DNA from: Chloroflexota bacterium
GTDB lineage: Bacteria; Chloroflexota; Anaerolineae; Anaerolineales; Anaerolineaceae
Direction of reading: 5' to 3'
Assembly: GCA_029265085.1 (NCBI GenBank)
Contig: JAJUJY010000009.1
Coordinates: 1 to 56,459 of the forward strand
DNA length: 56,459 nt
Positions 8,534 through 15,541 of the stretch are shown one piece after another; the stretch's first letter is position 1, and every line of letters starts with the position of its first letter. A program made the position numbers and the translations under genes. The notes under the pieces are model-generated. The model did no database searches. It was not told the origin of the DNA and was given only the letters and a program-made list of their open reading frames with translations.

Positions 8534-9240
8534 ATGTTTTTCTCCCCCAGCTTTCCCCAAATTACCAGGTCATCTCCTAACGGCTCAAACGCAGGTTCTA
8601 GCAAAACTGGGAATTTTCGTTTTTGGCTAATTAATTCCGTACCAGTCAGGTGAAAACCACCACTCCAAACCGGTATCACGGTCACAACGGCATGGTTTAT
8701 AAGCTGATTGGTTAAGAAACTGGTAATTACCCCAGCCCCACCTTCCACCATCAAGGTTTCAAGCCCAAGATTGGCGAGCATAGCCAATACCTGGGCTAAA
8801 TCGATCTGCCCCCCGCTTGCCTCAACACGAATAATTTTCGCTCCCATCTTTTCAAGCTGCTCTGCCCGCGCAGAATCAGCCTGATGCCCGGTCAGAATCC
8901 AAGGAAGTTGGTGGTCTCGCTGCATTAACCGACACGTTGCCGGTATACGGAGATACGTATCCAGGATTACTGGCTGTGGATTTTTACCCTCTACCAGCCT
9001 GACATTCAATTGGGGATCATCGGCCAAAACCGTCCCGATTCCAACCAGAATTCCCTGGTGAGCCGCTCGCAAACGGTGAGTCAGCTCCGCTGATTTCGGA
9101 CCGCTTAAAGCAGTCGGCTGCCCGGCATGAAGCGTCAGGCAGCCATCCAGTGTTTGGGCGTACGCCAGCGTAACCAACGGACGGCCTGTTCGCTGGTGAT
9201 ATTCAGGAGCATCTTCCAACCACCGTTTAATACGATCCAT
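8530..9240 (-). CDS. Stand-alone RibD C-terminal (pyrimidine reductase) domain protein
   Basis: A 236-residue protein of the dihydrofolate-reductase-like RibD C-terminal family, which reduces the ribose of 5-amino-6-ribosylamino-uracil phosphate with NADPH in riboflavin synthesis. The segments TLAYAQTLDG, LVGIGTVLADDP and LMVEGGAGVITSFL are characteristic. The RibD deaminase domain is absent and no ribE or ribH gene is near, unlike a riboflavin operon. The ATG at 9240 is chosen over a TTG at 9285 because homology begins shortly after it; it overlaps ribA by 14 bases. It is likely to act on the cyclohydrolase product or a close relative (inference). Confidence 0.85.
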   Translation of the reverse strand: MDRIKRWLEDAPEYHQRTGRPLVTLAYAQTLDGCLTLHAGQPTALSGPKSAELTHRLRAAHQGILVGIGTVLADDPQLNVRLVEGKNPQPVILDTYLRIPATCRLMQRDHQLPWILTGHQADSARAEQLEKMGAKIIRVEASGGQIDLAQVLAMLANLGLETLMVEGGAGVITSFLTNQLINHAVVTVIPVWSGGFHLTGTELISQKRKFPVLLEPAFEPLGDDLVIWGKLGEKNI

Positions 9241-9889
9241 TACCAGAATGGGACCCCGCAGATGCTTCAGCCAGATCTTCAACAAGCTGCAGGTCGATGA
9301 GATGATTCATTCGCTGCACTTTGGTCAACAAATATGCCGCATTATCTGCATACACGGTAGGAACGACAGGAATTCGTTCCGTTACTTGAATACCCTGCTT
9401 TTCCAAATCCTGAATCTTTAACGGGTTATTGGTCAAAATCCGCACGGATTTGACTCCCAAATCCTCCAAAATTGCGGCGGCCATGGTGTAATCCCGGTCA
9501 TCCGCAGGATGTCCTAAGGCAACATTGGCCTCCAAAGTATCCAGGCCCTGGTCTTGTAAATTATAAGCGCGCAATTTTTCCATCAAACCGATACCGCGGC
9601 CTTCCTGGCGCAGGTACACCACCACGCCAGCCCCCTCCATTGCAATCATTTGCATTGCAAGTTGCAGCTGCTCGCCGCAATCACAACGCCGCGAACCAAG
9701 CACATCTCCCGTAAAGCATTCCGAATGAATGCGCACAAGCACATTTTCCTGGTTATACACATCTCCGCGCACCAACGCCAGGTGCTCTTTATTATCCTTG
9801 TTATTGATATAAAGACAGAGCGCAAATTCTCCAACTGCGGTTGGTACGCGTGCACAAACAATTTTCTCAATGATCAGGTCTTCTGCCAT
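9227..9889 (-). CDS. ribA: GTP cyclohydrolase II
   Basis: A 220-residue zinc enzyme converting GTP to 2,5-diamino-6-ribosylamino-4(3H)-pyrimidinone 5'-phosphate, formate and pyrophosphate. Zinc Cys58, Cys69 and Cys71 are in CFTGDVLGSRRCDCG. RQEGRGIGL and the catalytic tyrosine region KLRAYNLQDQG (Tyr109, equal to E. coli Tyr105) are intact. Because this Tyr is kept, the normal deformylated product is expected, unlike the Streptomyces homologue in which it is replaced and a formamide is released (from memory of that work). It is single-domain, with no RibB fusion. It leads the operon with the RibD-like reductase and the dehydrogenase rather than riboflavin genes. Confidence 0.92.
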   Translation of the reverse strand: MAEDLIIEKIVCARVPTAVGEFALCLYINNKDNKEHLALVRGDVYNQENVLVRIHSECFTGDVLGSRRCDCGEQLQLAMQMIAMEGAGVVVYLRQEGRGIGLMEKLRAYNLQDQGLDTLEANVALGHPADDRDYTMAAAILEDLGVKSVRILTNNPLKIQDLEKQGIQVTERIPVVPTVYADNAAYLLTKVQRMNHLIDLQLVEDLAEASAGSHSGNGSY

Positions 9890-9990
9890 GGTTTATCCTT
9901 TCCTGTTTCATGCGGGGGAAATCAACACCCGAAGTGACGTTGTACACTTTTCCCACCCAGACACACAATCTTTTTGTTTTCTTATTTACA

Positions 9991-10019
9991 ATACTATATT
10001 ATGGACGCTCAAATATCAA
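9991..10019 (-). promoter_or_regulatory. Possible promoter of the ribA operon
   Basis: On the minus strand TTGATA (10014-10019) and TAGTAT (9991-9996) are 17 bases apart. This places the start about 95 bases before ribA, overlapping the end of the small membrane protein gene. The leader shows no FMN riboswitch hallmark. Confidence 0.4.
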
Positions 10020-10325
10020 TAACCCAACCAACAAGGCTTCTACAATTTTATCGGTATAGCCTAGTATGGACCGTTCTCCCATAACAACCCATAAAACAAT
10101 CGTCAGCAAGGTGAAACCAATCCAGGCCAGGCGAATTAACCGCCGGTAAGGTTTTAAGAAGCTCAATCGTAGATAATACGCGCCCATCAACCCCAAATAT
10201 CCCAGGCCATTGAGGATAAACATCAGGTCTGGGAATAACAGGCTGAAATGGACCCCTGCCGTGGTCAATGTTAATATCATAATCAAGACCTGCTTAACAC
10301 CGAAGCGTGATTGAGAGATTTCCAT
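9999..10325 (-). CDS. Small membrane protein of unknown function
   Basis: A 108-residue protein that I do not recognise. It has about four hydrophobic segments (roughly 12-30, 33-50, 62-80, 88-103) joined by short loops with Arg/Lys clusters such as LKPYRRLIRL, so it should lie in the cytoplasmic membrane. The start at 10325 is chosen because GGAGG lies 6 bases upstream; a start 12 bases earlier would also be in frame. It follows the flippase-like gene by about 40 bases on the same strand and precedes ribA, so it may belong to either unit. No catalytic motif is visible. Confidence 0.7.
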   Translation of the reverse strand: MEISQSRFGVKQVLIMILTLTTAGVHFSLLFPDLMFILNGLGYLGLMGAYYLRLSFLKPYRRLIRLAWIGFTLLTIVLWVVMGERSILGYTDKIVEALLVGLLIFERP

Positions 10326-10368
10326 TTTTTCCTCCATATTACCCAGCTATACAATAGGGTAAATGGTT

Positions 10369-11364
10369 TTATTTTTTCCAAAACCATCCACCCGCCAACA
10401 AACCCGCTGCTCCGATCAAAACATCCCGAGCACGCATCATCAGACTTATTGTGATACCGGCTGCGGGAGTAAAACCTATCGCCTGTAAAGCCAAAACCTG
10501 GCTGGCTTCTAAAGCTCCTAACCCGCCAGGCAGCGGCATTAAGAAAGCGAGCCGTGACGCAATAAAAGCACTCAGCACACCCGTGATATTGACCTCAAAG
10601 CCGCAAAAATAAAGCATCAGCCAATACTCAACGCCCATCAGAACCCAAATCAGCGCAGAGAGGGCAGCTGCCAACAAAAATGAAACTGGCTTATCGACCA
10701 TCAATTGTGAAATCTGGTTTTCAGCCTGGGAAACCGTCAGGAATGTTTTATTCTTCCAGGAGCTGGCAGCACCGGAGAAGGAGAGTTTCGACAAAAGATT
10801 GGTTAATGGATAAGATTTGCGCGATAAAGCCAATAAATGCAAAGCTGGGAAAACCAATAAACCGGCAAAGAATATTGCAGACCAGCCGGGAATGGTGCCA
10901 GGAAATATGCCGGTCATAAGGATGAACAATATCCCAAATAGCAGAAAAGTGAAATTTACCAGTACTTCTAATAATTTATCAAAAAACACGCTGGATACTG
11001 CCCCTGGCGTTGGAACCGCATGTTTGCGCTGCAAAACAAGTACCTGCACCGGTTCTCCCCCAAACTGCGGCCCGGGAGTGAAATAGCTGATTCCAAAACT
11101 GGCAATCCGATAGATGAAAAATGACCACAATGGGATGGGATATCCCAGAGCATCTGTGATAATTTTCCAGCGGAAACTCATCAACAGCAAAATTAACAGG
11201 TTAAGCACAACCAGCAAACCAATTTGCCAGCCCATTAATTGCTGCAGCACACCACCAATTTCATCTACCGGAAGTTCCCTTAATACCCAGAACAAGAGTG
11301 GAATGGCCAGCAGCCATAACAACCAGTTGATTGGGATTCGGGATTTTCTGGCAACATTTTGCAT
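10369..11364 (-). CDS. UPF0104 / LPG-synthase transmembrane-domain protein (flippase-like)
   Basis: A 331-residue polytopic membrane protein with about eight helices and the family features SFRWKII, SYFTPGPQFGGEPVQ and MPLPGGLGALEA. The same module forms the flippase part of MprF and occurs alone (YbhN, AglD-like) as a putative lipid translocator. The glycine-rich PLPGGLGALE loop near residue 280 is the best-conserved site. No soluble aminoacyltransferase domain is attached, so it is not a lysyl-phosphatidylglycerol synthase. The start codon has no Shine-Dalgarno and follows TTTACA-N16-TAAAAT by 9 bases. It may move a product of the neighbouring GT4/acyltransferase genes (inference). Confidence 0.82.
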   Translation of the reverse strand: MQNVARKSRIPINWLLWLLAIPLLFWVLRELPVDEIGGVLQQLMGWQIGLLVVLNLLILLLMSFRWKIITDALGYPIPLWSFFIYRIASFGISYFTPGPQFGGEPVQVLVLQRKHAVPTPGAVSSVFFDKLLEVLVNFTFLLFGILFILMTGIFPGTIPGWSAIFFAGLLVFPALHLLALSRKSYPLTNLLSKLSFSGAASSWKNKTFLTVSQAENQISQLMVDKPVSFLLAAALSALIWVLMGVEYWLMLYFCGFEVNITGVLSAFIASRLAFLMPLPGGLGALEASQVLALQAIGFTPAAGITISLMMRARDVLIGAAGLLAGGWFWKK

Positions 11365-11430
11365 TATAGATTTATTTTATCTTGTTTATAGTGTTTGTAA
11401 AGAATGTGTGGAACGGCACAAATTAAACAA

Positions 11431-11461
11431 CCATCATTTTAAAATCTCCGCAAAATGATGG
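11431..11461 (-). terminator. Hairpin after the AOR operon
   Basis: CCATCATTTT (11431-11440) pairs with AAAATGATGG (11452-11461), a 10-base stem with an 11-base loop, placed about 33 bases after the last gene of the operon and followed on the minus strand by a T-rich run. It is a plausible intrinsic terminator, though the stem is AT-rich. Confidence 0.55.
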
Positions 11462-11493
11462 TTTCCGGCAAAAATATAGAAAAATTGCCGGGT

Positions 11494-11868
11494 TTATTCT
11501 TGTGTATACGTATGGTGAAGTCCCTGATCTTTATCTTCCAACATCGTTTGCTGCATTTCGGGGATCATCGCTACACCATGCCGGTACTGAAAAGGCCACA
11601 TTGACCTCAAGTGGAAAAACGCCACACGATCTCCATTTTTCAACAAGTGATCCAGGTCCGGCTGCATACCCGGCATCGCACTTAAATTTCCATTGATAAA
11701 GGTGATTCCGCGATCTTCTGTAGCCATTTGCAATGCTTTCAAAATATCGCTAATCGTCCCACCCTCGGGCAAGGTAATCTTAATATTTGCAAAATTCTTT
11801 TGGTTTGGGTCTCCCCCAAAACGTGCCAGCTCACCATAAAGCCAAACGTCAACGCATATTTCAGGCAT
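11494..11868 (-). CDS. MoaD/ThiS-like protein with a C-terminal tail instead of Gly-Gly
   Basis: A 124-residue beta-grasp protein (about 1-85: VWLYGELARFGG, LPEGGTISDILKAL, LLKNGDRVAFF). Where MoaD and ThiS end in a di-glycine tail, this protein continues as HLRSMWPFQYRHG and a further 25 polar residues, so it cannot be adenylated at that point unless processed. The ATG at 11868 has GGAGG 5 bases upstream, and that Shine-Dalgarno lies within the Gly-rich 3' end of the preceding moaD-like gene, so the two are coupled. A structural or chaperone role in tungsto- or molybdopterin insertion into the AOR is inferred from the operon. Confidence 0.8.
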   Translation of the reverse strand: MPEICVDVWLYGELARFGGDPNQKNFANIKITLPEGGTISDILKALQMATEDRGITFINGNLSAMPGMQPDLDHLLKNGDRVAFFHLRSMWPFQYRHGVAMIPEMQQTMLEDKDQGLHHTYTQE

Positions 11869-11869
11869 G

Positions 11870-12112
11870 TTATCCTCCACCTACGGGCGGGAATATTCCA
11901 ACGCGGTCGCCATCGATTAATATATAATCAAGCTCTTGAACGCGATTATTTACAAAAACCACCTTGGTTTCATCCAATGGAATCTGCATCCGATTCAATA
12001 CATCATTCAAATTGGAACCATCCGGCATTTCCAAATCATACGGTGTGCCTTGCAGCCGGTCTGGTAAAAAACGGCCTAAAGTTGCAAACAATTTGATTTG
12101 TATTTTTATCAT
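11870..12112 (-). CDS. MoaD/ThiS-family sulfur carrier ending in Gly-Gly
   Basis: An 80-residue beta-grasp protein beginning MIKIQIKLFATLGRFLPD and ending PPVGGG, so it keeps the terminal di-glycine needed for adenylation and thiocarboxylation. This makes it the likely functional small subunit of a molybdopterin synthase, supplying sulfur for the pyranopterin of the AOR. A longer frame to 12181 would overlap the radical SAM gene and is rejected. It begins 5 bases after that gene's stop. A partner MoaE and the adenylating MoeB are not in the window and must be elsewhere. Confidence 0.83.
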   Translation of the reverse strand: MIKIQIKLFATLGRFLPDRLQGTPYDLEMPDGSNLNDVLNRMQIPLDETKVVFVNNRVQELDYILIDGDRVGIFPPVGGG

Positions 12113-12117
12113 TTCAC

Positions 12118-13305
12118 TTATGGACACCGAACAATATCCTGCGCCCACAAACAATCTGCACAGGATGGGTTCCAACCCCAACAGCCTTCATTGTTCTCCC
12201 GCAAGTCACAGGTGGCGCGCAGATCACAATCCGGGCAAGACGGAAAATGGAATAAATTCACTTCACTGCGAAAACGCACATATTCTTCAGACATCCAGAT
12301 TTCCGCCAGAGATGAATCATGCACATTCCCAAGCTGGTATCGTTTCACATGTTTTTGCCGCCCGTCAATTGCATAGTAGGAATAATTGTGCGAGAGCGCA
12401 TAACAGGGTGAAATCTGTCCATCCCATCCAACCACAATCGAGTGGTCTCGAACAAAACGGCAGCGCCGCTCCGCGCCCCAATGCATGCGTGGAAGTTCCA
12501 AAGTACCCCACATCACCCAGGCATCCGCTCGCACAGGGAAGCTGGTTGTTTTGAACGGCTCTTGCGGCTCATGCCCATATAAAATCTCTGAACGCATATC
12601 TTCCGTGTAGGGTAGCACATTACTCACCAGAACTCTGGAAGCATTTAAATGCACAGCCAGGCTGGTTAGTTCGGCCAATTCAGCCGCATTCGATTTCAGA
12701 ATCACAAATTCAATCCCCAGGGCAGGTGTCACAACCCCCAGGCGGGTTTTTATTTCATTTAATTTTCGAATGTTGCTTAAAACCTGGTTCAGTTCAGCAC
12801 CGCGAACTCCGGCATAAGTTTCCGGCTGGGCACCATCTACAGAGACCACCAACCGGTCAACCCCCAGGCGCACCAACTCCTCAGCCACCTTTTGGTTCAA
12901 TAATAATCCATTGGAGCCAACCGTTACCGCGAGATTACGTGCACGAATTTTTTCTATCATCGTCAAAATTCGCGGGTGAGTTAGCGGCTCACCAAAACTG
13001 GTAAAGACCACCCGTTTCAATTCAGGCAATCCATCCAGGCTCTCCAGAATATGCTCAAAGGTTTCCTGCTTCATCATCGCGGTCGGGTCCCCCCAGACAT
13101 TGCGGATGCAGGTCCGGCATTGCAAATTACAGCCAGTGGTGGCTTCAATATAGAGCTTTCGCACGTCCGGCAGTCTGGGATGCAAAATCAATTCACCTTC
13201 GCGTTCATCCAACCAGAATGAAGCCTCCGAAGGAAAATGACGGCGATTCAAGAAATCTTCAGGTAAGGTCAGTTTTCCTTGCCCATTAAGGACAACCTTA
13301 GGCAT
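12118..13305 (-). CDS. Radical SAM/SPASM maturase of a tungsten-type oxidoreductase
   Basis: A 395-residue radical SAM protein. The [4Fe-4S] motif is CNLQCRTC (Cys59, Cys63, Cys66). The C-terminal part (about 285-395) is rich in Cys, including CYALS, CPDCDLRATC, GCWGWNPSC and CLWAQDIVRC, as in SPASM domains carrying extra clusters. Residues 1-45, with GKLTLPEDF and GELILHP, resemble an AbrB/SpoVT swapped-hairpin unit. Radical SAM proteins beside AOR genes are known as tungsten cofactor oxidoreductase maturases; that is the best assignment, and the modification made is not established. It lies between the AOR and the moaD-like genes, with AAGGAG before its ATG. Confidence 0.85.
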   Translation of the reverse strand: MPKVVLNGQGKLTLPEDFLNRRHFPSEASFWLDEREGELILHPRLPDVRKLYIEATTGCNLQCRTCIRNVWGDPTAMMKQETFEHILESLDGLPELKRVVFTSFGEPLTHPRILTMIEKIRARNLAVTVGSNGLLLNQKVAEELVRLGVDRLVVSVDGAQPETYAGVRGAELNQVLSNIRKLNEIKTRLGVVTPALGIEFVILKSNAAELAELTSLAVHLNASRVLVSNVLPYTEDMRSEILYGHEPQEPFKTTSFPVRADAWVMWGTLELPRMHWGAERRCRFVRDHSIVVGWDGQISPCYALSHNYSYYAIDGRQKHVKRYQLGNVHDSSLAEIWMSEEYVRFRSEVNLFHFPSCPDCDLRATCDLRENNEGCWGWNPSCADCLWAQDIVRCP

Positions 13306-13321
13306 ACGTTCTCCTTATAGA

Positions 13322-13349
13322 GGGCTTGCGGCCAATTGGCCGCAAGCCC
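13322..13349 (-). repeat. Perfect 28-base palindrome between the AOR and radical SAM genes
   Basis: GGGCTTGCGGCCAA is followed directly by its exact reverse complement. In the mRNA it forms a very stable GC-rich hairpin 16 bases before the maturase start. No U-run follows, so it is more likely an intercistronic stabiliser or attenuator than a terminator. Confidence 0.75.
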
Positions 13350-13377
13350 ATAAATAATTATTGAGCCTTAATTACAG

Positions 13378-15141
13378 TTAAAGCTCACCGTAAACCGAAT
13401 CAAGCGCTTCGTCAGACACATCAAATATTTGGTTATGAGGAGGCAGCGGTTCTAATTTCATAAATTCCGGTATACGGTCTTTTACACTGCCAATACCGGC
13501 GGCTTCGTTAAACTTGCGTTCTATCTTTAATATGTCGCCGCCTAATTTCAGGATATCATCGGCTGTCCAATTGGTCCCAAGGACACCGTTGGCCTCGTCA
13601 ATCATGCCTTCGTATCCGCTGGCGATATCCAAAATAGCAAAAGCAATAAATAGACAGTGACCGCTAGTATCAATGAATGCGGTTGTCGCCTGGAAAGCCC
13701 GGCTTAAGGCAGCCTTTCCTTCAGGGGTTAATGGATCTTGCTTCCCCATGACACCCAAAATTTCCGGCGCAATCGTGTAACCAGCGGTATGGTCTGCTCC
13801 CATGGTGCTGGTTGCATAAGTGATCCCAATACCCTTCACTGCGCGCGGTTCATAAGCCGGCATTGCCTGGCCTTTCACAGTCGGAATGCGAGTAACTCCA
13901 AAAACCTTGCCTGTGATTTCGGTCCCAGCGCCTAAAATGCGTCCTAACGGTTCTCCCTTGCCAATCTTGTGCACCAATTCAACAGCGCCTGGGCCATCGC
14001 CAAACTGGATCACCCCCGCTTCCATAGCCACACCAATGGTTGCACCTGTTTCGATGGTGTCCAATCCATAGGCATTACAGAGATAAACCAGTTCAGCAAC
14101 AGTGTCCATATCCGAAATACCGCAGTTTGCCCCTAAAGCCCAGTTGGACTCGTATTCCAGGCAGGAAGCGATCTCTTTGCCGTCTTTGTCGTGCCAGGTA
14201 TTTGAACACTGAATGATACAGCCCGGACTGCAAGCATGGTTATAAGTCTCTTTTCCAAGCCGTTCTTTGTTGCCCTCAAAAATCGCCTCCCCGGCAATAT
14301 ACGGAGCTTTATCGAAATGCCCGGAAGAGAAATTATTGGTCGGCAAGCCGCCTGCCTCATTGAGAATGTTAATCAAAACAGCGGTGCCATAGCTATTCAA
14401 ACCGCCTTTGGGCTTGGTAATGGCATGAGTCAGCAGCGCATCAGTCATCTTCTTGCGGCCTTGTTCAAAAAGGGCTTTATCGGCAATCGGCACACCTGGA
14501 GCATCTTTTGCATTGGTGATAATAAATTTCAGCCGTTTGCTGCCCATCACTGCGCCCAAACCACCCCGGCCAGCATACCGGCTTGGACGTTTTGACAAAT
14601 CATTAAACACAATACCGGCATTAGGATAGCCGTATTCACCCGCTATACCATAAGAAGCAATCGATACCTTATCACCAAATTTTTCATAAACCTTGGGATA
14701 CACTTCATAAAGATTAATACCAGTAAATTCGGAAGCATCAAAGAACTCAACCGCTGGTTTTTCCGCATGCTTATCCCAAGAGATAATCATTCCCCAGTGG
14801 CCTTCTTTTTCCTTGGGTTGGCCTTCAATCACCAGGGCACGGATATTTAATTTCGCCAATTCTGATGCCCATGAAGTACCTGCATTGGATTCTTTAATTC
14901 CACCGGTTAAGGGAGATTTACCCCCAACAGATAAACGGGCTGAAGTTGGAGCACTGGTGCCGGTAGTATATCCGGGAGAAAAGACCAATTTGTTATTGGG
15001 TCCTAGTGGGTGGCAAAGCGGCGGTACTTCGTCCGCAACCATCGTTGATGTCAACCCTCGGCCTGCTAAATATTCATAAGCCGCAGGGACTCCACTAAAC
15101 TGGTAAGATCGATCCGTCATATTTACGCGTAGAATCCACAT
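13378..15141 (-). CDS. Aldehyde:ferredoxin oxidoreductase family (tungsten/molybdenum bis-pterin) enzyme
   Basis: A 587-residue enzyme expected to oxidise aldehydes to acids, or the reverse, with ferredoxin, using a tungsto- or molybdo-bispyranopterin and one [4Fe-4S] cluster. Cluster ligands Cys304, Cys308 and Cys312 (CSPGCIIQC) and Cys496 (DTSGHCLF) are all present. RPSRYAGRGGLGAVMGSK is the signature pterin-binding loop. The start at 15141 has AAGGAG 7 bases upstream and gives the canonical MWILRVN beginning; ATG at 15174 is an in-frame alternative. It leads the operon with the radical SAM maturase and two MoaD-like proteins, behind a riboswitch-like leader. Length is slightly below archaeal AOR (about 605). 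Metal choice cannot be read. Confidence 0.93.
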   Translation of the reverse strand: MWILRVNMTDRSYQFSGVPAAYEYLAGRGLTSTMVADEVPPLCHPLGPNNKLVFSPGYTTGTSAPTSARLSVGGKSPLTGGIKESNAGTSWASELAKLNIRALVIEGQPKEKEGHWGMIISWDKHAEKPAVEFFDASEFTGINLYEVYPKVYEKFGDKVSIASYGIAGEYGYPNAGIVFNDLSKRPSRYAGRGGLGAVMGSKRLKFIITNAKDAPGVPIADKALFEQGRKKMTDALLTHAITKPKGGLNSYGTAVLINILNEAGGLPTNNFSSGHFDKAPYIAGEAIFEGNKERLGKETYNHACSPGCIIQCSNTWHDKDGKEIASCLEYESNWALGANCGISDMDTVAELVYLCNAYGLDTIETGATIGVAMEAGVIQFGDGPGAVELVHKIGKGEPLGRILGAGTEITGKVFGVTRIPTVKGQAMPAYEPRAVKGIGITYATSTMGADHTAGYTIAPEILGVMGKQDPLTPEGKAALSRAFQATTAFIDTSGHCLFIAFAILDIASGYEGMIDEANGVLGTNWTADDILKLGGDILKIERKFNEAAGIGSVKDRIPEFMKLEPLPPHNQIFDVSDEALDSVYGEL

Positions 15142-15270
15142 AGGTTTACTCCTTATGATTTTTTTTGAATTCATCAATGGGTCCCCCTGAAATTAAATAA
15201 ATGGAATAGACACCCGGTACACCTCCTATTCTGGGTTGTTGAGAACTTGCTATGATGAAGTCTGTTTGGA

Positions 15271-15328
15271 AATAAAAAATGCGCAAACGGTACTACTCCG
15301 CTTTTGCGGAGCAGACCTCCTTTGCGCA
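15271..15328 (-). terminator. Intrinsic terminator of the AOR leader
   Basis: On the minus strand TGCGCAAA (15321-15328) pairs with TTTGCGCA (15280-15287), enclosing a second hairpin CTCCGC-AAAA-GCGGAG, and is followed by six U residues. It lies about 130 bases before the AOR start and overlaps the 3' side of the aptamer-like element, as expected for an off-switch expression platform. Confidence 0.7.
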
Positions 15329-15399
15329 CTGGCGGGCGATGGAAATTCCTTCCCATGCCGTATCGTTCGCCTATCCACCTGGAATCAGCGAATCGGAGG
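15316..15399 (-). promoter_or_regulatory. Structured AOR leader, candidate Moco/Tuco riboswitch
   Basis: On the minus strand CCUCC (15395-15399) can pair with GGAGG (15316-15320), closing an 84-base element. Inside are a UUCGC/GCGAA stem and a GGCAUGG/CCAUCGCC hairpin. The 3' strand of the closing stem lies within the terminator hairpin, so the two folds exclude each other. The size, the closing CCUCC/GGAGG stem and the AOR-MoaD target fit the Moco/Tuco RNA family; I matched it by eye, without a covariance model. The rest of 15142-15541 holds only the AOR Shine-Dalgarno region and the ileS terminator. Confidence 0.5.
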
Positions 15400-15490
15400 A
15401 ACTCAAGAGTTTTGCAATAGCGATGGCTGGAATTTTCTCTTGATAACAATCATAAGAAATTTGATTAATAATGTCAATAACCTTCAAATA

Positions 15491-15520
15491 GAAAAAGGGC
15501 TGAAACAAATTTCAGCCCTT
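15491..15520 (-). terminator. Terminator of ileS
   Basis: An 11-base stem, AAGGGCTGAAA/TTTCAGCCCTT, with a 4-base loop (15495-15520), followed on the minus strand by TTTTTC. It begins 21 bases after the ileS stop. Confidence 0.85.
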
Positions 15521-15541
15521 TCCAACGAAATCCTTTATTGC

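Noticed and set aside
9890..9998. FMN riboswitch before ribA
   Set aside because: The leader is only about 100 bases and lacks the conserved FMN-box segments; no terminator or sequestering hairpin was found.
13378..15141. Plus-strand reading frames opposite the AOR and other long genes
   Set aside because: They are shadows of conserved coding sequence in other frames, with no family resemblance or ribosome-binding site.
15174..15449. Small reading frame in the AOR leader
   Set aside because: No start signal of its own, composition unlike coding sequence, and the same bases fold into the leader structure and terminator.
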